Source: Nitrosomonas communis
GTDB lineage: Bacteria > Pseudomonadota > Gammaproteobacteria > Burkholderiales > Nitrosomonadaceae
Direction: 5' to 3'
Assembly (NCBI RefSeq): GCF_001007935.1
Contig: NZ_CP011451.1
Location: 1,984,001 to 2,048,000 of the forward strand
DNA: 64,000 bases
In this document: positions 39,019-48,944 of the stretch, piece after piece
Layout of the letters: every line of letters begins with the position of its first letter
How positions within the stretch are numbered: the first letter of the stretch is position 1
Made by a program: the position numbers and the translations under genes
The notes under the pieces: generated by a model
What the model saw: only the letters and a program-made list of their open reading frames with translations
Databases searched by the model: none
Told to the model about the DNA's origin: nothing

Positions 39019-39801
39019 TTAATTTTTAATTGATAGAAAATATTCCAGCAATCCTTGTACTAATCCATCATCTCCAGCAGCAGTAACGTGTATATTGGTA
39101 AGGCCAAGTTCTTTTGCAAAACAAGCAATGCGTTCATGCGCAGTGAACAAAGGTGTTTTTTTAAGTAATTGTTGGCCAACTTTACCTATCATGTCAAATA
39201 AATTATGTAATCCTTCACTGCTTGTCACTGTAACGGCATGTAATGCATTATTTGTCCAACTGTCCAGCAGGGGTGATACCTCTATTTTAGGCTTGTCACG
39301 GCGATAGCATTCAATATATTCTAAATGAGCTCCTCGTTGGATCAAGGTCTCACCCAATAATTTTCGTCCATCATTCCCGCGGAAAATAACAATATTCTTA
39401 TCTAATACGTGCTGCAATTCCGGCATTCCGAGCAGGGCTTCGCTGTCATAGCGGCTGGATGGCACAATAATGTTTTTTATTCCGTACTGTCTGAGCTTAT
39501 TGGCACTTCCTTCTCCCACTACGGCAATTTTCAGGTTGGGTGGTAAGGTTCTGTGAGCCTGGATCAAGGGGACCGCTTTATCAACTGCATTTGGGCTAAC
39601 GAAAATGGCCAGATCAAATTCATCGAGACGGCTAATCACCTTAAGAAGAGGCTGAGGATTATTGGTGTCGGATATCTCCAGAACAGGAAATAATACCGGG
39701 TTGCCACCCTTTTTCTTGATTTCATTGATCAGATGGGAGGCTTGATGTGCCGGGCGTGTGACTAAAACGTATAATCCTGCTAGTGGTTGCGTTTCTGGCA
39801 A
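39019..39801 (-). CDS. hemD: Uroporphyrinogen-III synthase
   Basis: Closes hydroxymethylbilane to uroporphyrinogen III with inversion of ring D. The 260-residue length and two-lobed pattern (LAGLYVLVTRPAHQASHL at the start; FVSPNAVDKAVPL near residue 90; AVTVTSSEGLHNLFDMIG near residue 195; FTAHERIACFAKELGL near 220) fit HemD, a poorly conserved family. It lies 9 bases after hemC in the operon. Confidence 0.94.
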   Translation of the reverse strand: MPETQPLAGLYVLVTRPAHQASHLINEIKKKGGNPVLFPVLEISDTNNPQPLLKVISRLDEFDLAIFVSPNAVDKAVPLIQAHRTLPPNLKIAVVGEGSANKLRQYGIKNIIVPSSRYDSEALLGMPELQHVLDKNIVIFRGNDGRKLLGETLIQRGAHLEYIECYRRDKPKIEVSPLLDSWTNNALHAVTVTSSEGLHNLFDMIGKVGQQLLKKTPLFTAHERIACFAKELGLTNIHVTAAGDDGLVQGLLEYFLSIKN

Positions 39802-39810
39802 GCGGCACCT

Positions 39811-40761
39811 TCAATCATGGGGTTGCACCAAAGTTGCTAAAATTTCATCAGCACCTTGTTTCCTGAGACTCTCTGCTAATCGCTGACCAAGCGTCATGCC
39901 ATCTTCTGGCTTACCGCTTAATTCATCATTTACCATGTTCGTTCCATCAGGATTCGCGACAAAACCCCGTAATGTGAGCACATCATCTGTGATTTCTGCA
40001 AAACCTCCCAGTGGCACCTGGCAGCTTCCTCCCAACACGCGGCTCATGGCTCGCTCTGCTTCAACACAATAGGCGGTTTCAGCATGATGTAAAGGTTGCA
40101 TCAGTAATGCTAAATCAGCTCGATCATCGCGGCATTCTATGCCAAGCGCACCTTGTCCAACTGCCGGTAAGCTTATTTCGGGTTCAAGTAATGAAGTAAT
40201 ACGATAAGTCAGTTCCAAGCGCTTCAGTCCAGCTGCTGCTAAAATAATGGCGGCAAATTGCCCTTCATCCAGTTTGCGTAATCGGGTTTGCACATTTCCA
40301 CGCAAGGGTTGGACTTGTAAATGTGGATAGCGTGCGCGTAACTGAGATTCGCGTCTTAGACTGGAAGTGCCGACGATACTCCCCGCGGGCAATTCGTCAG
40401 GATGAGTATATTTATTTGAAACAAACGCATCGCGAGGATCTTCACGTTCAGTGATAGCCGCCAGCATGAATCCTGGTGGCATATTCATCGGCACATCTTT
40501 CATCGAGTGCACAGCAATATCTGCACGACCATCTTCCAGTGCCTGTTCGAGTTCCTTAATAAATAGCCCCTTACCGCCAATTTTTGAAAGAGAAATATCA
40601 AGAATTTGATCGCCTTGTGTGGTCATGCCAAGTATGTTGATTTCGGATTGCGGGTATAATTCACGTAATCGATCCCGAATATAATTGGCTTGCCACATGG
40701 CAAGGAGGCTTTCACGAGAGGCAATAGTAATTTTAGAAGGGGGAGTAAATGAATTTGACAT
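39811..40761 (-). CDS. hemC: Hydroxymethylbilane synthase (porphobilinogen deaminase)
   Basis: Joins four porphobilinogens into the linear tetrapyrrole. The 316-residue protein shows [15 protein letters not shown], the [11 protein letters not shown] loop, [13 protein letters not shown] with arginines that bind substrate carboxylates, and [12 protein letters not shown], whose Cys (about residue 250) holds the dipyrromethane cofactor. It is the first gene of hemCDXY. The 122-base space to the divergent ppc gene should hold both promoters. Confidence 0.96.
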   Translation of the reverse strand: MSNSFTPPSKITIASRESLLAMWQANYIRDRLRELYPQSEINILGMTTQGDQILDISLSKIGGKGLFIKELEQALEDGRADIAVHSMKDVPMNMPPGFMLAAITEREDPRDAFVSNKYTHPDELPAGSIVGTSSLRRESQLRARYPHLQVQPLRGNVQTRLRKLDEGQFAAIILAAAGLKRLELTYRITSLLEPEISLPAVGQGALGIECRDDRADLALLMQPLHHAETAYCVEAERAMSRVLGGSCQVPLGGFAEITDDVLTLRGFVANPDGTNMVNDELSGKPEDGMTLGQRLAESLRKQGADEILATLVQPHD

Positions 40762-40883
40762 TAATTCTAATATGAAAAGATTACAAAACTTTCAGAAACG
40801 AGTCATTTTAGCATGGTCCATCATGGTATGGACAATAGCATACGTGAATTACCAGAATTTTATTAGATGGGAGATACATTGAG

Positions 40884-43682
40884 ATGAGTTCTGACGCTGG
40901 TGTAAGTGTTTATTCTGACAACAATATGAGCGAGGAAAAGGATAAGCCTTTGCGTGAGGACATCCGTATGCTTGGTCGCATGCTGGGGGATACTTTGCGG
41001 GAGCAGGAAGGGGAGGCAACGTTTGAATTGGTCGAAACCATTCGTCAAACGGCAGTTCGCTTTCGTCGTGAACAAGATCCCAAAGCGCGTCAAGAGCTTG
41101 ACATGATCTTGAACCGGTTAAGCAATAAGGCAACGATCGCGGTCGTGCGCGCCTTTAGTTATTTTTCACTGCTCTCCAATATTGCGGAGGATCTGCATCA
41201 TAACCGGCGGCGGCGAGCTCATTTGCGCCAAGGATCTTCACCTCAGCCCGGCAGTGTTACGCTCGCACTGGAACGTGTGCTGGCAAGTGGCATAGATAAC
41301 GCGAGCTTGGATAATTTTTTTGCTCAAGCAATGATCTCTCCGGTATTGACGGCTCATCCTACCGAGGTTCAGCGTAGGAGCATACTCGATTGTCAATTGA
41401 CTATTCAGCGCTTATTGCAGGAACGCGACCGTATCCAGCTCACGCCTAACGAATTGCGCCACAATGAAGAAGCGTTGCGTGCTGCCATTCAGATTCTATG
41501 GCAAACCCGTATGCTGCGGTCAGTACGTCTTACCGTTCATGATGAAATTGAGAATGGCCTTATTTATTATACTTATACCTTCCTGAGCCAAGTACCTTAT
41601 ATCTATGCCAAGATCGAGGATCTGCTGGAGCGTCATAAGGGTAAAGAGGCGCCCCATGTGGCCTCTTTTTTGCGTATAGGTAGTTGGATAGGTGGTGACC
41701 GGGATGGCAACCCTTTTGTGACGCATCAGGTTATGTTGCATGCGGCAGAGCGCCAAGCCACGCTCGTATTCGATTTTTATATGGACGAAGTCAGCAAGAT
41801 TGGGCGGACCATGAGTCTGGCTGAGCGTCTGATCCATGTAAGTGAGGAACTTGAGCAATTAGCTGCTGCTTCGCCAGATATTCCTGCGAGCCGCATTGAT
41901 GAGCCATATCGACGAGCATTCCTCGGCATTTATGCACGTTTGGCTGCAACCAGTCGGCAACGTGGGCTTGCAGCGATGCCACGAGAGCCAGTCAATCCAA
42001 CAGAACCTTATGCAGACAGTGCAGAGTTTATCCATGATCTTGATGTCGTGATCGATTCACTCAAGCAGCACAGATCAGATTGGCTGGCGCGCGGTGCATT
42101 GCGTAATTTACGGCGAGCAGTGGATGTATTTGGATTCCACCTGGCCTCACTTGATATGCGGCAGCATAGTAAAGTACATGAGCAGGTTGTTGCGGAGCTA
42201 TTTGCGCGTGGCACTCGTCGGGATAATTATCTCGAGCTGTCGGCGAGTGAGCGTATGAAATGGCTATTGGCAGAAATCAGTAGCCTGCGATTACTCCATT
42301 CCCCTTATTTGACCTACTCCGAACCGACACAAAGTGAATTGCGAATTTTGCAAATGGCAGCAGAAATCCAGCGCCGCTTTGGTCATGCTGCGCTGCCAAA
42401 TTACATTATTTCCATGACAACAGGTGTCATCAATATCCTGGAGGTCGCACTATTATTGAAAGAGGCGGGTTTACTTCGGGCGGGCGAGAAGCCGCAGTTG
42501 GGTCTGAATATTATTCCATTATTTGAAACCATTGAGGATTTACGCAGTTGCAGCACCGTTATGGATGAATTATTTTCATTGCCATACTACCGAAAATTGC
42601 TGGATTCGCGTGGCAATGTACAGGAAGTCATGCTCGGCTATTCGGATAGTAACAAAGATGGGGGCTTTCTTACTTCCAACTGGGAAATATACAAAGCTGA
42701 AATTGAATTGACGAAAATTTTTGCCAAGCACCAGGTGGAACTACGCTTGTTTCACGGACGCGGCGGGACGGTTGGACGCGGTGGCGGCCCCAGCTATCAA
42801 GGGATCATGGCGCAACCCCCGAGCAGTGTGAACGGGCAGATACGGTTGACCGAACAGGGAGAGGTTGTGGCGAGTAAATATACGGATCCTGAAATAGGAC
42901 GCCGCAATCTGGAAACATTGGTGGCGGCAACGATTGAGGCGACATTGCTGAGTCATGATGCCATCCAGGAAAATGCTGCGCACTATTACCATGTCATGGA
43001 AACGCTCTCATCCTCTGCATTTGCAGTCTATCGCAATCTGGTATACGAAACGCCCGGTTTCAAACAATTTTTCCAGGAATCCACCCCGATCCGGGAAATC
43101 GCCGGGTTGCACATTGGTAGTCGGCCTTCTTCCCGTAAACCTTCTGATCGAATTGAAGATTTACGGGCTATTCCCTGGGTATTCAGCTGGAGTCTCAATC
43201 GTACCATGCTGCCAGGATGGTATGGTTTTGGTTCAGCGGTGGAAGCATTCGTTCAGCAGGCGCAAGGGGAGGAAACCGGATTACAATTATTACAAGAGAT
43301 GTATCAAAAATGGCCCTTTTTGCAAACCTTGTTATCGAATATGGATATGGTGTTGGCAAAAACCGATATGGGGATTGCCTCGCGCTACGCTGAGTTAGTC
43401 ACTGATGCCACCTTGCGTAACCAAATCTTTGGGCGCATCCAGGCAGAATGGGAACGTAGCGTAAAATGGTTGTTTGCAATCACAGGACATACAGCGTTGC
43501 TGCAGGAAAATCCTACCTTGGCGCGCAGCATTCGTATTCGCACGCCTTATATCGATCCGCTTAACCATTTACAAATAGAGTTGCTGCGTCGTTATCGTGC
43601 GGGGGATGATGTAGAGCAAGTACACCGCTCCATTCATCTTACGATAAATGGCGTCGCAGCAGGGCTGAGAAATAGCGGTTAA
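40884..43682 (+). CDS. ppc: Phosphoenolpyruvate carboxylase
   Basis: Fixes bicarbonate to PEP, forming oxaloacetate to replenish the TCA cycle, an important step in autotrophs with an incomplete cycle. The 932-residue length is normal. Catalytic signatures are LTAHPTEVQRRSI (His at about residue 157), IGGDRDGNPFVTHQ (about 271-284), GYSDSNKDGGFLTSNW (about 585-600), FHGRGGTVGRGGGPSYQGI (about 622-640) and the C-terminal LRNSG. A shorter start at Met15 (MSEEKDKPLRED) is also possible. Divergent from hemC. Confidence 0.96.
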   Translation: MSSDAGVSVYSDNNMSEEKDKPLREDIRMLGRMLGDTLREQEGEATFELVETIRQTAVRFRREQDPKARQELDMILNRLSNKATIAVVRAFSYFSLLSNIAEDLHHNRRRRAHLRQGSSPQPGSVTLALERVLASGIDNASLDNFFAQAMISPVLTAHPTEVQRRSILDCQLTIQRLLQERDRIQLTPNELRHNEEALRAAIQILWQTRMLRSVRLTVHDEIENGLIYYTYTFLSQVPYIYAKIEDLLERHKGKEAPHVASFLRIGSWIGGDRDGNPFVTHQVMLHAAERQATLVFDFYMDEVSKIGRTMSLAERLIHVSEELEQLAAASPDIPASRIDEPYRRAFLGIYARLAATSRQRGLAAMPREPVNPTEPYADSAEFIHDLDVVIDSLKQHRSDWLARGALRNLRRAVDVFGFHLASLDMRQHSKVHEQVVAELFARGTRRDNYLELSASERMKWLLAEISSLRLLHSPYLTYSEPTQSELRILQMAAEIQRRFGHAALPNYIISMTTGVINILEVALLLKEAGLLRAGEKPQLGLNIIPLFETIEDLRSCSTVMDELFSLPYYRKLLDSRGNVQEVMLGYSDSNKDGGFLTSNWEIYKAEIELTKIFAKHQVELRLFHGRGGTVGRGGGPSYQGIMAQPPSSVNGQIRLTEQGEVVASKYTDPEIGRRNLETLVAATIEATLLSHDAIQENAAHYYHVMETLSSSAFAVYRNLVYETPGFKQFFQESTPIREIAGLHIGSRPSSRKPSDRIEDLRAIPWVFSWSLNRTMLPGWYGFGSAVEAFVQQAQGEETGLQLLQEMYQKWPFLQTLLSNMDMVLAKTDMGIASRYAELVTDATLRNQIFGRIQAEWERSVKWLFAITGHTALLQENPTLARSIRIRTPYIDPLNHLQIELLRRYRAGDDVEQVHRSIHLTINGVAAGLRNSG

Positions 43683-43819
43683 GTCAGGCAGCTAAACTGG
43701 TGCAAGGATGTGATGAAAAATTTTGCATACGGTTGAAAGTTGTAGCGCTGTAGATGGGTTGGGGCGCGTATTTTAAGGGATATAGCCATTCTGCACAGAT
43801 CGGCTGTAGATGAATCGTA

Positions 43820-43894
43820 GCAAAGTTTCACAAGAGCGCTCTCCGGACGCTACTCGGATGCTATCGGGGCGCTATCGTCTTTATGAAACCTTGC
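43820..43894 (+). repeat. Inverted repeat with short tandem motif after ppc
   Basis: GCAAAGTTTCA (43820-43830) and TGAAACCTTGC (43884-43894) are inverted copies with one mismatch, enclosing about 53 bases in which GCTATCG or a close variant occurs three times. There is no T-run, so it is not a standard terminator. The surrounding 281 bases between ppc and the pseudogene hold no gene. Confidence 0.35.
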
Positions 43895-43963
43895 GAAGAT
43901 AGCCTGCCGCCTCACATGGCTGCTGCTCAACGAAATACTTGAGCGGTTCAAGCCGGTCCAACC

Positions 43964-45982
43964 TCATCCTGCCTTGAACACCTTCATCACTTCATCACAT
44001 AAGTGGTTGATCACCTTCACCGCAATACGGCCTGATTGAGGCTTGGTGAAAGGCCGTGAGCAGTTGCTGTTGAGGATAGCCCACGCTTCTTCGTTGACCT
44101 CGGCTTTCAAGGTGGTCTTGAGCGCTTTATACGGATCGTTCTGGCCGAGGAAGTAAGCATGGCGCACGAAAAAGCTTTCGCCGTTATAGTCGGTATCGAT
44201 GAACCAGCAGGCGATGCCTTCGGCGCCATCGCTGCGGATGTCACCTGTACTGGGGTCAAACACATCGACCCCATTTACTTTCACGCGAATAAGACCATTT
44301 TCTTCCTTGTGGATTTCGATGTCGGGTTCGCCGAAAATGACGAACAGATTGCCCTTGCCGGTGGCCTTGAGTTCGCCAGCCATGTGCAGGTCAGCATTCA
44401 TGCGCGCCTTGAGGATCGGGATGCGGCCCAGCTTGTGGAATTCGCTGGCCTGCGCCTCATAGTTGAAGGCGCAGGCAATGAGCACATCAAAGCCGGCATC
44501 GCCTGCTTCGCGCGCAGCATCGACCAGATCAGGGCGGGAAACGGTGCCGAACTCGGGGCCGATAAAAATGCCTGCACGCTTTTCGCGCATTTCACCTGCC
44601 ACCCCTTCCGCGTATTTGCCTTCGGCGCAAATATAATTGCCTGGCCAGCCGGTAATGGCAGTGAAGGTGATGCGGTCTTCCTTGTGCGCCTGCTGCACGC
44701 CGGCGGTTTTGAGGTTTTCCAGAATCATCTGCTCGAAACGATGACCCGTCGCATACTCGGCATCGGGTTGTGCCATCTTGTACGGATCGATCAGCTCATC
44801 ATTCTCATCCACTCCCAGCACACGGTGGGGACTCAGACTTTCTACGGTAAATGGCCCGGCCACGCGCACCTTCTTTTTATCCTCATAGGGTTTGTCGTAG
44901 AGATATTCATACTCAGCCTTGGCGGCGATGGAAACATCGATTTCCTTCTGCCGGGCGATGCGCGTCTGCCACCACTGCGTATGTAAGGCCTCTGCTACTT
45001 TCGTCGCCCCGGCGAAGGCCGGGGCCCAGTCCTTGGCGGCTTGCTGGATTCCGGTTCCCGGATGAAAGCACCCCGGGGCAAGCTTTGCTGGAACGGCTTG
45101 GGAGAGGTCACGCGGAATTTACCATTCTTCCCAGGAGGTACCCAATGCCTTATTCAACTGCGCACGCAGCGGTTCCAGTTTTGCTTGATACTTGTCCCAA
45201 ATGACGTCTATTTTGGCGTTATTGGCGATAGATTTTAGCGTGATATGCGCACGCGCTCATAAACGAAGCCATGGCGGATATTGTCGTAGGTAAGCTTGGA
45301 AAAAGGTGCGGTGCGCGTAATTTCTGCTTCTTTCAATCGGCCTTCTGCACTGTCGGCCAATTGATAATAAGGGTAACGCGCACCCATGATACACGCACGC
45401 GCCAGTGCCAGCGCGACGCGCGAGGTGTCGATCGTGATCCGGCGGGGCCCCATTATTCTGTAACATAGGTGGTGGTGCCGGAGCCGCAGGTCAGGTCTAG
45501 CACCAGGTCGTCAGGGTCGGTGGTCATGAGGATGCGTTTGCCAGCAACTGACAGCGAAGCGACCTCGGTTAGCCAGATCGTGGTCTCGACGGCTTCCATC
45601 TGGCAGAAGAACGGCCGAATCGAACCGAAGTTATGGTGTCGCCAATGTTGAAGAAGTCGCATGGTTTCCGGGGTAACCTGCCATTGACTTGAGGGCAAGG
45701 AACGCCAGGTATTCACATGTTTGCGAATTTCGTTGATGATGGAAGTGGGATCATACTGCTGTTTCTCGGAAGAAAGCCCTTTTCCTTCATCGAAGATGAG
45801 ATCTTGTTGCGCTGGTGCGTCTTCTGCTTTTTGGGTTTGGGGATAGGCGTAATGAATTCCGCAGGTCGACGGTTTTCAACGATGTGTTGCGTTGGCTGGC
45901 CCGAGGCATCCAGCTCCCAATGTCGACCAGGAGAGTCGTAGGGTGAATTCAGGATGGGCTGATCAAAAAAGGAGTTCGACAT
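43964..45982 (-). pseudogene. Chimeric remnant of a Res/Mod restriction-modification pair
   Basis: Read on the minus strand, the first part (45982 to about 45562, start MSNSFFDQPILNSPYDSPG) is the N-terminus of a type III-like restriction helicase (Res), including WQVTPETMRLLQHWRHH. It is broken by a one-base loss in a poly-A run near 45828. It then passes directly into the middle of a DNA methyltransferase (Mod): DDLVLDLTCGSGTTTYV is the SAM site, then ITIDTSRVALALARA. Further defects follow: a stop and a frameshift near 45450, a frameshift near 45245, and a TAA at 45119-45121. The Mod C-terminus (43964-44869) is open but lacks catalytic parts. Both genes are inactive; a deletion joined them. 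Confidence 0.85.
45001..45106 (-). repeat. Palindromic dispersed repeat inserted in frame in the Mod remnant
   Basis: Contains the perfect hairpin GCCCCGGC-gaag-GCCGGGGC (45006-45025). Its minus-strand translation (KDWAPAFAGAT and similar) is the familiar peptide of short intergenic palindromic repeats found in many proteobacteria. Here it lies inside the methyltransferase frame without shifting it. GC content is far above the surroundings. Confidence 0.6.
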
Positions 45983-46377
45983 GTTTTGTGATGGTGTTAC
46001 AACCTGAAGCAGATAGCGTTTAACATACGATAACGCCTTATGGCTACACGCTTTCAGCAATAAGTTTATTTATAAAATATTTTATGGAGCCGTGGAATAT
46101 ACAAATCATCTCATTTTGGGGTAAATTATGAAAGTCGCATCATTATAGTCAGTTGTCTCTATGTGGCTATACAGCGTATCGGTTGAGCTCTGGAGATGGA
46201 CTACAGAAACTTATCTCATAAGCTTGCCTGTCTTGGTAATCGGTTGCGATCGGCAGAAATACTTCGTTTGGGCGCATAATCAATGCGATGAGAAAGTTAT
46301 TTATGCTTCATCTACAAAAAGAAGTAGGATTAACCCTGAATTGAATGCTATTTTGAATGCTATTGCGAGGAGAATGT
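45983..46377. other. Intergenic gap of about 395 bases
   Basis: Lies between the divergent ends of the Res remnant and the DUF4389 gene. The open stretches here have no ribosome binding site or family likeness. No RNA feature recognised. The left part would have held the promoter of the lost restriction gene. Confidence 0.35.
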
Positions 46378-46680
46378 ATGAAAGATGAAATTAAACAACG
46401 ATTGCAAAAAACTGAGACATGGATGCGAGGGCTTTATATGCTGTTGTTCATCTTTGTCTATGGCCTGATGGAATTTGTCATTATTCTGGTGATGCTCTTT
46501 CAGTTTATTTCCATTGTCCTGTCAGGCCATACTAATGTGCAATTACTCAAATTCAGCCAGAATCTGGCAGCCTATGTCTATCAGATCATTACTTTTCTTA
46601 CCTTTAATAGTGAGCAGTTACCTTTTCCATTTAGTGCCTGGCCAAGCGAAAAGACCCAATATATTGAAGATGATCAATAA
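46378..46680 (+). CDS. DUF4389 membrane protein
   Basis: A 100-residue protein with two hydrophobic segments (about residues 15-43, GLYMLLFIFVYGLMEFVIIL and following, and 45-52) and the FSQNLAAYVYQIITFLTF segment with PFPF near the end, the usual outline of DUF4389 proteins. Function unknown. The start at 46378 has GAGGAGA five bases upstream; earlier in-frame starts lack this. A hairpin at 46767 may end the transcript. Confidence 0.8.
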   Translation: MKDEIKQRLQKTETWMRGLYMLLFIFVYGLMEFVIILVMLFQFISIVLSGHTNVQLLKFSQNLAAYVYQIITFLTFNSEQLPFPFSAWPSEKTQYIEDDQ

Positions 46681-46766
46681 TGGATAGCGGTGAGCTGCTG
46701 AAGAAGAGATCAATGGAAATAACTGCAATCCTGTCATATCTGGAAATTATTCATGATGTAAAAAAA

Positions 46767-46799
46767 AGCCTGTGTTGTCAGAACTCTAGGCTATTTTAA
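46767..46799 (+). terminator. Putative terminator after the DUF4389 gene
   Basis: AGCCT (46767-46771) and AGGCT (46788-46792) form a short stem preceded by seven A's and followed by ATTTTAAT. Weak but well placed, 86 bases past the stop. Confidence 0.4.
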
Positions 46800-46901
46800 T
46801 AATCTGATACTGTAGCTGAACATCAATAATCGTATCGTTTATTTGTGTTATTTGTGTTGAGGCTGATTCACTTATCTCAATATTTTCGTTTATTTTTTAA
46901 C

Positions 46902-47678
46902 ATGAAACTGAAATTAGCGAATGCCGTCAGGCTTTTGTTGCTTGTGGTTCTTACAGCACCTTTAGGAATTCATTTTGTCACGGAGCATGTTAATGCCGGC
47001 TGGCAAACTGCGAGCCGCGAACCGGTAGGGTTGGCGCCCGAGCCTGAACAAACGCCGGAAGCGATCATACAGGTTTACGGTGCACGTGCTTATGGTTGGC
47101 GAGGCTATTTCGGTATTCATACCTGGATTGCGGTAAAACCATCGTTAGCCCGAACTTACACCGTCTATGAGGTCATTGGCTGGTATTTGCGCCGAGGCGG
47201 TTCAGCCGTGTCAATTCATCAGCAACAACCCGATCGGCGCTGGTTTGGAAATATGCCCATCCTGCTGGCTGAGAAGCGAGGAGATGGCGTGGATGCATTG
47301 ATTGAGCGTATTGAAGAGGCCGCATTGAGCTATCCCTACGCGCGCGAGTATACCATGTGGCCTGGCCCAAATTCCAATACCTTTACTGCCTGGATCGCGC
47401 GTGCTGTACCAGAGCTGGCGCTAGATTTGCCCCCCACGGCTATTGGCAAGGATTATCTTGGGAATAGCATGACCGCGGTCGCCCCTAGTGGCGGAGGTTG
47501 GCAGTGGTCTTTATTTGGGCTATTGGGGGTCATCGTCAGTGAGGTTGAAGGGTTTGAAATCAATCTACTTGGGCTGACATTTGGTTTCTCTCACAGCCCG
47601 GTTGCGATTAAGTTACCCCTCATTGGACGGATAGATCTGAGCGCACAAGACAGGTTCGCTATTTCTGCTCAGCAATAG
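46902..47678 (+). CDS. DUF3750 family membrane-associated protein
   Basis: From the ATG at 46902 the protein has 258 residues. It opens with a hydrophobic segment (LLLLVVLTAPLGIHFVTE, about residues 11-28), then a soluble domain with RAYGWRGYFGIHTWIAVKP (about 65-83), YGWRGYFGIHTWIA being a family hallmark, PYAREYTMWPGPNSNTFTAW (about 145-165), and a C-terminal LPLIGRIDL. Probably anchored to the inner membrane and facing the periplasm. Function unknown. Convergent with clsB. Confidence 0.85.
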   Translation: MKLKLANAVRLLLLVVLTAPLGIHFVTEHVNAGWQTASREPVGLAPEPEQTPEAIIQVYGARAYGWRGYFGIHTWIAVKPSLARTYTVYEVIGWYLRRGGSAVSIHQQQPDRRWFGNMPILLAEKRGDGVDALIERIEEAALSYPYAREYTMWPGPNSNTFTAWIARAVPELALDLPPTAIGKDYLGNSMTAVAPSGGGWQWSLFGLLGVIVSEVEGFEINLLGLTFGFSHSPVAIKLPLIGRIDLSAQDRFAISAQQ

Positions 47679-47742
47679 AATAGTCTTGTGTGGCCAGTGA
47701 AGATGCCTCTGAATCATCCAATTATGTACACTATTCATGGCG

Positions 47743-47761
47743 CCAGCATACCAAGTGCTGG
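47743..47761. terminator. Hairpin between convergent DUF3750 and clsB genes
   Basis: CCAGCA (47743-47748) and TGCTGG (47756-47761) with a 7-base loop, midway between two converging stops. No long T-run, so termination is inferred from position. Confidence 0.45.
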
Positions 47762-47774
47762 TGTATTATGAGTT

Positions 47775-48944
47775 TTAGACACGAGTGCTTTCCTGGCTGT
47801 AGCCTAGCACGCCCTGCAAAATTCGCACAATGTAATAACTTATCCAATTCAAGGATCGGTTAATCCAGGATTGCTTGCCCCAATAGAGCTTTGATACGGG
47901 TTTAGCATCTCTCATGGCTATTTGCAGTGTGGTTCTCAGCTCCATGGCAAATGCTTGATCAAGAATCATGACATTCGCTTCTTGCGCCATTAGAAGACTC
48001 AAAGGATCAATGTTGGAAGAACCGACTGTTGACCAATACTGATCAATGACGGCTACTTTGGCATGTAAGAAGCTTTTCCGATATTCATAAATCTTGATGC
48101 CGGCATCCAGCAAATTATCGTATAAGGCGCGTGATGCATGATACTGGATGCGATACTCGATTTTTCCCTGCAGTAGCAGGATAACCGACACACCTCGGCG
48201 GGCCGCATGGATAAGGGCTTGCCGAAAATTCCTGCCAGGAAGAAAGTATGCATTGGCGATTATGATCTCATTGTAGGCAGTAGCGATCGCTTTGAGATAA
48301 GAACGTTCAATGTCACGACGATGGCGAAGATTGTCACGGATGACAAATGCTGCACGCTGGTTGCCAACTGGTTTTGTAATAGGCTGCAATTCGAGATGAG
48401 TAATCCAGCGTTTTTTGAAATGCGCCCAGGCGACTAACATCCATAAACGTCTGGCGCTAGAATGGATCGTGGCCAATAAGGGCCCCTCTATTTTTACGGC
48501 ATAGTCAAAACGGGGGATAGGTTCGCCAGGCTTTTGATAATCATTGATGATGTTGATTCCTCCCACAAAGGCGATGCGGGCATCGATGACGACTAGCTTA
48601 CGGTGCATGCGGCGTAATCGATGACGCCTGAACCGGAAAGAAAAAACTTCTTTGCGGTAATGCATCACTTGAACCCCTGTAGCAATTAAGTTATCGATTG
48701 CTTTTTGGGGAAAGCTGAGTGAACCAAAACCGTCTATCAACAGGTGAACGGCAACACCACGCTGGGCAGCACGCTTGAGTGCGCTGGCAATGCGGATACC
48801 TGTCAGGTCATATTTGAAAATATAAGTCTGGAGATGTATTTCTTTATTGGCTTCATCAATTGCGCTTTCCAGCGCTGGGAAATATTCTGCTCCATTATGT
48901 AAGAGTGTGATCCGGTTACCTTTGATAAACTTGGGTAACTTCAT
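47775..48944 (-). CDS. clsB: Cardiolipin synthase B-type phospholipase D
   Basis: Makes cardiolipin at the inner membrane. The 389-residue protein has two HKD motifs: MHRKLVVIDARIAFVGGIN (about residues 112-130) and FLHAKVAVIDQYWSTVGSSN (about 294-313). It overlaps the next gene upstream by 4 bases (ATGA), as in the clsB/ybhP neighbourhood of E. coli. There is no N-terminal membrane span, which matches the short ClsB/YbhO type and not ClsA. Confidence 0.93.
   Translation of the reverse strand: MKLPKFIKGNRITLLHNGAEYFPALESAIDEANKEIHLQTYIFKYDLTGIRIASALKRAAQRGVAVHLLIDGFGSLSFPQKAIDNLIATGVQVMHYRKEVFSFRFRRHRLRRMHRKLVVIDARIAFVGGINIINDYQKPGEPIPRFDYAVKIEGPLLATIHSSARRLWMLVAWAHFKKRWITHLELQPITKPVGNQRAAFVIRDNLRHRRDIERSYLKAIATAYNEIIIANAYFLPGRNFRQALIHAARRGVSVILLLQGKIEYRIQYHASRALYDNLLDAGIKIYEYRKSFLHAKVAVIDQYWSTVGSSNIDPLSLLMAQEANVMILDQAFAMELRTTLQIAMRDAKPVSKLYWGKQSWINRSLNWISYYIVRILQGVLGYSQESTRV

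Noticed and set aside
44159..44986. Long plus-strand open frame (275 codons)
   Set aside because: It lies opposite the Mod remnant, whose minus-strand translation has clear methyltransferase-locus similarity. The plus frame has no family likeness and no ribosome binding site.
46161..46388. 75-codon plus-strand frame
   Set aside because: No ribosome binding site and no family features; it overlaps the well-supported start region of the DUF4389 gene.
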